From Pholis gunnellus (Eukaryota > Chordata > Actinopteri > Perciformes > Pholidae): a DNA stretch of 64,000 nt. This document shows positions 11,301-23,300 of this stretch, in pieces (positions within the stretch are counted from its first letter, which is position 1; each line of letters starts with the position of its first letter). A program made the position numbers and the translations under genes. Under the pieces are notes generated by a model, which was not told where the DNA came from, did not search any database, and saw nothing but the letters and a program-made list of their open reading frames with translations. Location of the stretch: contig OU342817.1 of the NCBI GenBank assembly GCA_910591455.2, forward strand, positions 20,462,890 through 20,526,889. Reading direction: 5' to 3'.

Positions 11301-14300
11301 AGTGAGGCGTTTGTGTTTCGGTTGCTGGCCCCAGACACGAGAACATCAGATATCTCACACAATGCAGATTATATCAAATCTGGAGTAGAGGGAAGCCGGA
11401 GTCTGAGAACCACTGACTGTGATATTCCTCAAAAGCCCATGAATAGACATGAGTCCCAACTTCAGAGTCAAAAGAAATATAATGGCAAAACATGGAAGAG
11501 TTTTTCTGCTATGCCAACTGAGCATGTTTGTTGTGGTTTGTGATGAGGTCAGCAATGACCAGGGTTTGAATGAGGCCGGCGTGATCTTTCTTACGGACTT
11601 CATGATCTGTGCTGCTATGGATAACTTCTGATGTCATGAATGGCCACGCCTTTTGGCATTAAGTACTCCCTTTGCTTGATTGAAAATTAAACCATAAACA
11701 TAACACAACTTCACAGTGTACTCAAGTTAAAAGTCTCAAACAACTTGTAGTAATGTAACATAATTGCCATACAATGGAGACGGCTAAACTAAGGTACGGA
11801 TGAGAACCTTAAAAGTTATACATTTTTTACCATGACAATTTCTGCAAGTTTCACTGAAGTGAGCATGTAACACTGCAAACGCGGGATATTCTAATACCCT
11901 GAGGAAACAGAGGGGTTGAATACATCTTTAATATCCCTGCTTCAAAAGAGCCTTATAAATACCTTTGTTGTAGAGGTTAATTGAGGGCCGCCAACAACTA
12001 AAGCAACTAAAAAAAGCAACTAAAAACTATTGTCAAAGCAGCCTGACAATATTTATCTGATTGAGAAGACGGTCTAGGTGTGACATGCTAATTCATGTGT
12101 TTACCTTGATGGATGAGCAGCTTGAAGTGAAATGAATGCAGTGTGCATGAGGCCGCTGCCACGAGGAGGCAGAAGTTTAAGGATGTTCGGCCCTGAGGCC
12201 TGTATGGACAGTTTGCTGGATTTAGCCAGAGACTGCATGGTGCCGATCAGGTTGTTACCTGCACAGAGTGACTTGGAGTAACCGCTGAGATTTCCAGGCA
12301 GGGACACGAGAGGAAGATGGTTTCTCCGCTGCTGATGAACTGACCTGACTGAACTTACGCTAGAGCTTCATATAAAGCTTCATAATTTCTCAGACTGTTT
12401 GTCTGGCAACATGAGGTGTCCAGTTTGTGTCGTGTTTTTTAGGTCTTGATGTGTTAAGTTAAAAAAGTAAAGTACTCCCATGAGGAAGGAGTTATATTTG
12501 TTTTAGTTACCAAATCTAGATGAAAGATTAAAGTTAGAAACTGAAAGCTACACTGTCAAACTAGAAATGTATCAATGCTCTGAATCAACCACAACACACC
12601 AGTTAGCAATAGTCTTTCAGTCCATGACGGACATGTGTGATGTTATTTTCTGTTGGTTTACATTTAAATATGTTTCTGTTTCAGCTGCTTGAAGAAAACA
12701 TTGTCACTTTTGTGAAGAACGAGTTAAGGAAGTTCCAAAAAGGTCTGAGTCCAGATTACCCAGAATGCCCTGATAATGAGGAGGTGTTGGACGGAGAGGA
12801 GGAAGAGCAAAAGAGGAGCAGCAGGGAGGCAATTCTGAAGATCACACTAAACTTCCTGAAGAAAATGAAGCAGGAGGAGCTGGCTGACTGTCTGCAGAGC
12901 AGTAAGATGATTTTAAAAACTTTAAATGAAATAGAAGACAACCACTCACTAATTCCATTCTATGATTTGTTTTCATTTCAGGAACTAGTGCTGTACTGTG
13001 GAAAAGTAAACTCAAATCTAACCTGAAGAAGAAGTTCCAGTGTGTGTTTGAGGGAATCGCTAAAGCAGGAAACAAAACCCTTCTGAATCAGATCTACACA
13101 GAGCTCTACATCACAGAGGGAGGGACTGCAGAGGTCAATGATGAACATGAGGTCAGACAGATTGAAGCAGCATCCAGCAAACCAGACGGACCAGAAACAA
13201 CCATCAGACAAGAAGACATCTTTAAAGCCTCACCTGGAGGAGAGGAACCAATCAGAACAGTGATGACAAAGGGAGTGGCTGGCATCGGGAAAACAGTCTT
13301 AACACAGAAGTTCACTCTGGACTGGGCTGAAGGCAAAGCCAACCAGGACATACAGTTCATCTTTCCATTCACTTTCAGAGAGCTGAATGTGCTGAAAGAG
13401 AAAAAGTTCAGCTTGGTGGAACTTGTTCATCACTTCTTCAGTGAAACCAAAGAAGCAGGAATCTGCAGGTTTGAAGAGTTCCTGGTTCTGTTCATCTTTG
13501 ACGGTCTGGATGAGTGTCGACTTCCTCTGGACTTCTACAACAATGAGATCGTGACTGATGTTACAGAGTCCACCTCAGTGGATGTGCTGCTGACAAACCT
13601 CTTCAGGGGGAAACTGCTTCCCTCTGCTCGCCTCTGGATAACCACACGACCTGCAGCAGCCAATCAGATCCCTACTGAGTGTGTTGACATGGTGACAGAG
13701 GTCAGAGGGTTCACCGACCCACAGAAGGAGGAGTACTTCAGGAAGACATTCAGAGATGAGGAGCAGGCCAGCAGGATCATCTCCCACATCAAGACCTCAC
13801 GAAGCCTCCACATCATGTGTCACATCCCAGTCTTCTGCTGGATCACTGCTGGAGTTCTGGAGAAGGTGTTGAAGACCAGAGAGGGAGGAGAGCTGCCCAA
13901 GACCCTGACTGAGATGTACATCCACTTCCTGGTGGTTCAGTCCAAACGGAAGAAGGTCAAGTATGATGGAGGAGCTGAGACAGATCCACACTGGAGTCCA
14001 GAGAGCAGGGAGATGACTGACTCTCTGGGAAAACTGGCTTTTGATCAGCTGCAGAAAGGCAACCTGATCTTCTATGAATCCGACCTGACAGAGTGTGGCA
14101 TCGATATCAGAGCAGCCTCAGTGTACTCAGGAGTGTTCACACAGATCTTTAGGGAGGAGAGTGGACTGTACCAGGACAAGGTGTTCTGCTTCGTCCATCT
14201 GAGTGTTCAGGAGTTTCTGGCTGCTCTTCATGTCCATCTGACCTTCATCAACTCTGGTGTCAATCTGATGGCAAAAAAACAACCAAGAACCCAATTGCCT

Positions 14301-17300
14301 AAAGTATTGAGAGCAAAACCTAAGCTAACACATCTCTACCAGAGTGCTGTGGACAAGGCCTTACAGAGTCCAAATGGACACCTGGACTTGTTCCTCCGCT
14401 TCCTCCTGGGTCTTTCACTGGAGACCAATCAGAAACTCCTACAAGGTCTGCTGACACAGACAGGAAGTAGCTCACAGACCAATGTGGAAACAGTCCAGTA
14501 CATCAAGAAGAAGATCAGTGAGAATGTGTCTCCAGAGAAAAGCATCAATCTGTTCCACTGTCTGAATGAACTGAATGATGGTTCTCTAGTGGAGGAGATC
14601 CAACAGTCCCTGAGTTCAGGACATCTCTCCACAGATGAACTGTCTCCTGCTCAGTGGTCGGCTCTGGTCTTCATCTTATTGTCATCACAAAAACATCTGG
14701 ACGTGTTTGACCTGAAAAAATACTCTGCTTCAGAGGAGGCTCTTCTGAGGCTGCTGCCAGTGGTCAAAGCCTCCAAAAAAGCTCTGTAGGCAGATACACT
14801 ATGGATACATAACCATTACGAAAAATGTTTGATATTTGACTTTGATTAAACATTTTGTTTGTATTAATCCCTGTTCCTCCCCTAGGCTGAGCGGATGTAA
14901 TCTCTCACAGAGAAGCTGTGAAGCTCTGTCCTCAGTCCTCAGCTCACAGTCCTCTAGTCTGAAAGAGTTGGACCTGAGTGACAACAACCTGCAGGACTCA
15001 GGAGTGAAGCTGCTCTTTGCTGGACTGGCGAGTCCACACTGTACACTTGAAACTCTCAGGTCAGGATCAGATGATTTACTACAAAGATGAGGAAGTGGTC
15101 TAAGTGTCAGATCTACTAAGTTCATGGTGGTGTTACCAACATGTTACTGTGGGACAACAATGTCTACTAGTGTCTCTGCTAATATGCATTTGGAAATAAT
15201 GGTGTAAACTCAATGGTGAACTGGCCACTATCCTGCTCGGGATCAAAGTATTGGATGGCTTGTCCAACCGACATGAACATCCTTTGGCCCACCTGCTTTC
15301 AGGGAACCAGGACGGTTTAAGTCGTGCTTTTAGTTTGATAGAGCGATCTACTACACTGGAATAACTTATTTCACTGTAATAATGATTTTAAATGTCTTTA
15401 CAGTGACAGGATTTTCACAAAATGTCTGTTTACAAAAGAAGATGAAACCAAAATGAAAGCCACTCATGTTGATGATGAAAATAATTATTCATTGCGTATC
15501 AATATAAGAAACTCTGTGCGTTGTTTTGTGTGTTTGCAGTCTGTCAGGTTGTGAGATCACAGAGGAAGGCTGTTCTTCTCTGGGCTCAGCTCTGAAGTCA
15601 AACCCCTTCCATCTGAGAAAACTGGATTTGAGTGAAAACAACCTGAAGGATTCAGACGTGAAGCTGCTGAGTGGTTTTCTGGAGAGTCCACATTGTAGAC
15701 TGGAGACTCTGAGGTGGGTTCACTGTCTGCTGCTAGTGCATCACCTTCATGTTTCATCAATAACTCTATTTGATTTATCTACGTATAGATCCATGAAGTG
15801 ATACATTTTCTGGTAATATGTTCCACTTCACATCAGCTGCCTCGTTGTCTGCATGTCATCCTCTACAATCATGAAATGTACAACTTGTCTGGCTTCATGC
15901 TGCTGTTGGATGGATTACTGAACAGGCCTACCGGGCAAAGGCCCAGGGGCCCAAAGTGTCAGGGGCCCCCTTGATCTTTACCTACGAAATGTCACTCAAA
16001 GAGACACAAAAAGACTACAAGGAGACATAAAGACTACTCTGGTAGTGGGTGTGGTCTGTGCTTAGCTGCAGGGGAGAGATCTGTGGGAGTGGTTCAGGCT
16101 CCAGTGTAGCCGACTCCTTGTTACTCGCGGGTCCTCAACACACCACACCGTTTTCAGCAGTTCAGGTTTACTCAAACGCATTTTATTTACAAACTTAAAC
16201 AAAACTTCACACTGCCATGCGCTCTCTCCTGCCGCCCGGCTCCTCGGAGCGCACACAGGCCAGTGTGCATCAATCAGGCTGACTCTCGTGGGCTGGTGTT
16301 CCTCTTCCTTTCTGTGTCTCACCGGCCACCAGAGCTCCAGCCTGCTACTGCTGAAGAGGAATGAGGGATAATTAGCAACCGGTTACAGCTGTGCCAATTA
16401 ACCCTGGCACTGTTCCCCTGAACCACTCCCACAGATCTCTTCCTGCAGCTTAGCACAGACCGAGCCCACTACCACAACTACAAAGAGACACAAAAAGACA
16501 ACAAAGAGACACAAAAAGACTACAAAGAGACAAAACGTTCCCTGAATATACTATACTTGATAAATATACTTTGTATACTATACTTGAGACTCAATGTTCA
16601 TCATTTAAAAAAAAGAGTTTAATTGAATCACAATTAAAGAACCAAACCTTTTTTAATTTTTAGGAAAATAACTGCTGAAGTAATTTCTTTTCTTTTTAAA
16701 CATTTCTGATGCTTACTTTTTCAGAGCATTTGGTATTTTTCAATATATTTTATTTATAATAATATTTTATTTTCTGATCCGCTCTGAAGAATCTGGATCA
16801 ATACTGATCAATGATTTTAAATATCTTTACAGTGACAGAATTTTCACAAAATGTCTGTTTACAAAAGAAGATGAAACCAAAATGAAAGCCACTCATGTTG
16901 ATGATGAAAATAATTATTCATTGTGTATCGATATAAGAAACTCTGTGTGTTGTTTTGTGTGTTTGCAGTCTGTTCAGCTGTCAGATCACAGAGGAAGGCT
17001 GTTCTTCTCTGGGCTCAGCTCTGAAGTCAAACCCCTCCCACCTGAGAAAACTGGATCTGAGCTTCAACAACCTGAAGGATTCAGGAGTGAAGCTGCTGAG
17101 TGGTTTTCTGGAGAGTCGACATTGTAGACTGGAGACTCTGAGGTGGGTTCACTGTCTGCTGCTAGTGCAGCACCTTCATGTTTCATCAATAACTCTATTT
17201 GATTTATCTACGTATAGATCCATGAAGTGATACATTTTCTGGTAATATGTTCCACTTCACATCAGCTGCCTCGTTGTCTGCATGTCATCCTCTACAATCA

Positions 17301-20300
17301 TAAAATGTACAACTTGTCTGGCTTCATGCTGCTGTTGGATGGATTACTGAACAGGCCTACCAGGCACAGGCCCAGGGGCCCAAAGGGTCAGGGGCCCCCC
17401 TGACCTTTACCTACGAACTGTCACTCAAAGAGACACAAAAGGACTACAAAGAGACACAACAAGACCACTCTTGTGTTGTTTCCTAGTTGATGAGCCGCTT
17501 CTTTGACTTTACCTAACGGCTGGCTCAGTAACTGTTCCCTATCTGACTCGTGGTGAGACACCACAGGATCTCACTGTTAGGAACTCAGTAACGAACACCC
17601 ATAGATGACGTTATATTGAGTGTTGATGGAGCTGCTACCATGTTAGCATTGCCTAGCACCGGTCGATCAGAACGCCATTGAGAAAACAAGTACAAATCCG
17701 CATCATTACGTAGTTATTTCGGAGTCCCTTTTTGTCGGTTTAATGCCGTTAAATCACAGCCAAATCAGTTTATTTTGTGTTCATACAGCTGCAGTAAACA
17801 GCCGACGTGTGGCTTGCTAGAGAGAACAGCTCGATGAAATCCACGGAGCTCCTCTGGACTATGTTATGAACCCAGACATGACTGCGTTTAGTTTCCCGTG
17901 ATATCTGGGACTTCCACAACACGTACTAAGCAGAAATACAGGTTATTTTTTCCACGGTTAATGGCGGACAGTTGAACGGCTTTCAGGGCAATAAGCCACG
18001 CCCCCTCTCCGGCGCGTCCAGCACGATTCACGCGAATGAACACAAAGAGTCCCCGGAGAGACCGGCGGTGCGAATGACGCGATTAATGCGATTCGCGCCG
18101 CGCCAATACGCTTTTGTTTCTTCTATGTTTTAACAGTCATTGTTTCATTGGTTGGTTATCTTATGCCTGCTTTTGTGGACTGTCTACTGTCCTCAGTTTG
18201 TCCTAATGTTGTCTCTGTAATAGTTCACTGTATAGTTACTGAATCGGTTGACAACTAGTTAAACGTACTTCCTCTGGCTCTTTTAGATTGGGTTTAGGTT
18301 TAAGCGATACAAGTTATATCTAAAAGAACATGATACATTGCCCCAACAATTCCCCCCTTTGGCCATTCAAGTATTTATAATTCATCAAAACACCAACACA
18401 TATTACCCACAATGGTTTACATATGCACATCATCCATCGATAAGGTTCAAGCTTTGGCTGTTTTGTGAATGTTAAGCAGCTCTATGTTGTAGCGAGCTAG
18501 ATAATGTTAACATCAACATGGCAAAATAAATCTCCTGAGATGAGATGAAACACAGAAATCTGACCTCCGTCTCTGTTGAACTGTATAATGAGACAACATA
18601 TCAGTGAGTTTCATAACAAACAATAAAACAATTTAAACAATTTGTAAGAAATTCTATCATCAAGTATTTATGTTACCATAATAAACATTCTGAATCAACC
18701 GTCAATTTAATTGATTCCTTTATCAAGTAAAAAAGAAAAGAAAAGAAAGCACTAGCTGTTTTGTGAGATCATATTTCTCAGATAGCGAGCTGTAATAATC
18801 AACATGAGTATTAAACAGAAATGTCACTTTCAAAGTCCTGCTCATCTACGGGAGGAAAACAGTCGGCGTTGGAGACAAGTCAGATGTTGCAGGATGGAGA
18901 AATCCCTGCTGAAGCCAGACAAAAAATAAAAATAATGAAATAATAACCCAACTAAATAATAATAAAATAGAATAAAAATAAAAATATGAAATATGAAATA
19001 TGAAATAAATATAACACAATAATAACCCAACGAAACACAATGGTGAACTGGCCACTATCCTGCTCGGGATCAAAGTGTTGGATGTCTCGTCCAACCAACA
19101 TGAAAATCCTTTGGCCCACCTGCTTTCAGGGAACCAGGACGGTTTAAGTCGTGCTTTTAGTTTGTTAGAGCGATCTACTACACTAGAATAACTTGTAGCC
19201 CACCTTCTCAATTCTATTGTAGTTCAGGGTCTTCATATCATACCCCTGTTGCATGGGAGGTGAATTGGAGAGGGTCTACAATAGACACATTTCAGAGAAT
19301 GACTGTGACTAAGGTGCAGAGAGGCCTGGTTAGCTGATGATAAAGCTATACTGTCCTGTGAGTTCAAACTCCCATGCATTCACATGTAGCCCTGTTTAGC
19401 CCTTACTTTCTACGTTGACATACATTACTTTAACACATGAATAGTCAACAGTCAACTTTTATTATAACACCAAAATTGTGACCCACAGAGAAATAAAACA
19501 CAATAATAGTACCCGGGATTTGATAGTCAGTGTGATGGGACCATGACGATGGCGCGCTTGTTGGAGCTCATTTGAATCTCAAGGAACAGTTGTGTTCAGT
19601 ACTTGCTGTTCCTCGGTTCCTCAGAGAGCGCTTGATAACAGACTTGGTAAACCCTGTGTCCAGCAGGAGGCACTGTGATGAGGGGAACATCTGTCCTGCG
19701 TCTCTGTCCCTCGGTTAAAGAGCAGTCCTGAGCACATTTACTGCAAGCTAGCGAAGCTACTAGCTTGTTAGCAGCTAAGTCCAGATGCAGCGATAACCTC
19801 AGCGGCACTTAAAAGTTTTACCGACCCACCCGGCTTCCAACGCGGCTCACTTTCTGGTATTATTGGACCATACCAACGGTGGGCCGTCAGGGCCTGCTAA
19901 GCCTTCTCTGCTGGCCTAAACAGAATCACAAAGTTATAGCTATTTTATAATTTAATAATTCTTCATAAATACAATACATGTATTATAATTTTTTTCCCAT
20001 TAGCTTATTTTTTCATTGCACAGCTCCTGTCTTCCTCTATTGCTCTGCTTCCAGCACAGCTTGTTTTAAGGAGAGCTTTTATCCAATCAGATTCAGCCTC
20101 TATGTCTCTATGTAAGGAGAGCGGCCTGAGGTGCTCTAGGTAGACTTTGCAGTTTAAGTAAATGGGGACGATATTGTTGATTGTCATAGTCTTCAACCAA
20201 TCAGATCTTTAGTTTGTCATGTTGGGCGTATTTTTTGACGTGCAGATGCTACCGAGGTACCTGCTAAGTACGTCTGTATTAAGGTGCGCCGTGATTGGTC

Positions 20301-23300
20301 AGTGGGCCAGCGCGTGACTAATGTGAAATTTAAGGAAGCTGGCAGAAGTTAGTTGGAGTAGTAAGAGTTCAAATTGAAAGATATGGAAGAAATTATAACA
20401 TTTTTAGGGTTTTGCTTGGTGTCGTTTATTTATTTTTATGAACGGTGTTCCTGGCTGACATCGTTGCACATTTTATGTCTGGGAATGTGTTTCATTGTAA
20501 CTGAGCATCTTGGTGTTTAGAGCTACGCTACGCTAACCTGAGGACGCCATAGCACGGCAGGACACTACAGTAGTTTTGAAAACTTTTAGAGAAACCCAAG
20601 TGGATCTACAGATCAACGAACACGTTCGCAGGGAAACAGAGCTCTACAACCGCGGTCCGCTAAAAGACACAAAAAGACTACAAAGAGACAAAAATGTACT
20701 ACAAAGAGACACAAAAAGACTACGAAGAGACACAAAAAGACTACGAAGAGACAAAAAGTTACTTGAATATACTATACCTTACTTGATAAATATACTATGT
20801 ATACTATACTTGAGACTCAATGATCATCATTTAAAAAAAAGAGTTTAATTGAATCACAATTAAAGAACCAAACCTTTTTTAATTTTTAGGAAAATAACTG
20901 CTGAAGTAATTTCTTTTCTTTTTAAACATTTCTGATGCTTACTTTTTCAGAGCATTTGGTATTTTTCAATATATTTTATTTATAATAATATTTTATTTTC
21001 TGATCCGCTCTGAAGAATCTGGATCAATACTGATCAATGATTTTAAATATCTTTACAGTGACAGAATTTTCACAAAATGTCTGTTTACAAAAGAAGATGA
21101 AACCAAAATGAAAGCCACTCATGTTGATGATGAAAATAATTATTCATTGTGTATCGATATAAGAAACTCTGTGTGTTGTTTTGTGTGTTTGCAGTCTGTT
21201 CAGCTGTCAGATCACAGAGGAAGGCTGTTCTTCTCTGGGCTCAGCTCTGAAGTCAAACCCCTCCCACCTGAGAAAACTGGATCTGAGCTTCAACAACCTG
21301 AAGGATTCAGGAGTGAAGCTGCTGAGTGGTTTTCTGGAGAGTCGACATTGTAGACTGGAGACTCTGAGGTGGGTTCACTGTCTGCTGCTAGTGCAGCACC
21401 TTCATGTTTCATCAATAACTCTATTTGATTTATCTACGTATAGATCCATAAAGTGATACATTTTCTGGTAATATGTTCCACTTCACATCAGCTGCCTCGT
21501 TGTCTGCATGTCATCCTCTACAATCATGAAATGTACAACTTGTCTGGCTTCATGCTGCTGTTGGATGGATTACTGAACAGGCCTACCGGGCACAGGCCCA
21601 GGGGCCCAAAGTGTCAGGGGCCCCACTGACCTTTACCTACGAAATGTCACTCAAAGAGACACAAAAAGACTACAAAGAGACATAAGGACTACTCTGGTAG
21701 TGGGCGTAGTCTGTGCTCAGCTGCAGGGGCGAGATCTGTGGGAGTGGTTCAGGCTCCAGTGTAGCCAACTCCTTGTTACTCTCGGGTCCTCAACATACCA
21801 CACCGTCTTCAGCAGTTCAGGTTTACTCAAACGTATTTCATTTACAAACTTAAACAAAACTTCATACTGCCGTGCGCTCTCTCCTGCTGCCCGGCTCCTC
21901 GGAGCACACACAGGCCAGTGTGCATCAATCAGTCTGACTCTCGTGGGCTGGTGTTCCTCTTCCTCTCTGTGTCTCACCGGCCACCAGAGCTCCAGCCTGT
22001 TACTGCTGAAGAGGAATGAGGGATAATTAGCAACCGGTTACAGCTGTGCCAATTAACCCTGGCACTGTTCCCCTGAACCACTCCCACAGATCTCTTCCTG
22101 CAGCTGAGCACAGACCACGCCCACTACACAACTACAAAGAGACACTAAAAGACAACAAAGAGACACAAAAAGACTACAAAGAGACAAAAAGTTACTTGAA
22201 TATACTATATATACACTATACTTGATAAATATACTTTATATACTATACTTGAGACTCAATGTTCATCATTTTAAAAAAGAGTTTAATTGAATCACACTTA
22301 AAGAACCAAACCTTTTTTGAATTTTTAGGAAAATAACTGATTAAAGACACTTTTTTTAAACATTTCTGATGCTTACTTTTTCAGAGAATTTGGTATTTTT
22401 CAATATATTTTATTAATAATAATAATATTTTATTTTCTGATCCGCTCTGAAGATTCTTGATCAATACTGAACAATGATCTTAAATGTCTTTACAGTGACA
22501 GGATTTTCACAAAATGTCTGTTTACAAAAGAAGATGAAACCAAAATGAAAGCCACTCATGTTGATGATGAAAATAATTATTCATTGTGTATCGATAAAAG
22601 AAACTCTGTGTGTTGTTTTGTGTGTTTGCAGTCTGTTCAGCTGTCAGATCACAGAGGAAGGCTGTTCTTCTCTGGGCTCAGCTCTGAAGTCAAACCCCTC
22701 CCATCTGAGAGAACTGGATCTGAGCTTCAACAACCTGAAGGATTCAGGAGTGAAGCTGCTGAGTGGTTTTCTGGAGAGTCCACATTGTAGACTGGAGACT
22801 CTGAGGTGGGTTCACTGTCTGCTGCTAGTGCAGCACCTTCATGTTTCATCAATAACTCTATTTGATTTATCTACGTATAGATCCATAAAGTGATACATTT
22901 TCTGGTAAGTTTTAGGAAAATAACTATTAAAGTAATATTTAAATAAAAACATTTCTGATACTACATTTTTTCAACACGTTTTGAATTTTTTTTTCTAATC
23001 TGGTCTTTAGAATCTGGATCAATACTCTATCAATACATTTTGTAACAATGTCTCAAAGTTCTATAAAGCATCATCCATTTCACATCTTCATCAACCTGTT
23101 GTGCTCCAGGTTCATTTGAACATTTGCTTTGTGATCAGTTTGTCCTGAAAGTTCATATTAGAGTTGAAACGAGTCATGAATTCTCCTGACTTAAGCTGCT
23201 TTTACACGTCTGCTACCACGCTGCAGGAAACCCTTGTGAAGTTGAGTTCCACATTTAAAAGATGAACACATCTGATTGGATTATGAACAAATTGTTTCTC

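Larger units (their letters stand above)
7238..12684 (+). other. 5.4-kb NLR intron filled with repeats
   Basis: The only recognisable contents are transposon remnants (8150-8460, 8585-8735, 9140-9345, 9980-10,400), a GACAA-type tract near 10,450-10,470 and one unassigned open stretch (12,101-12,307). No host gene is visible between exons 4 and 5. Confidence 0.6.

Noticed and set aside
13106..14632. Several minus-strand frames opposite the NACHT exon
   Set aside because: Shadows of the conserved plus-strand coding frame.
14786..14790. Apparent stop codon ending the NACHT exon frame
   Set aside because: The TAG overlaps a good gtaggc donor, and the next LRR exon joins in phase, so it is intronic and not a truncation.
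16882..17127. 81-codon frame repeated at 16.9, 21.1 and 22.5 kb (also 23.7 kb)
   Set aside because: It repeats only because the LRR exon cassettes are duplicated. It crosses the intron acceptor and is in the wrong phase for the LRR.
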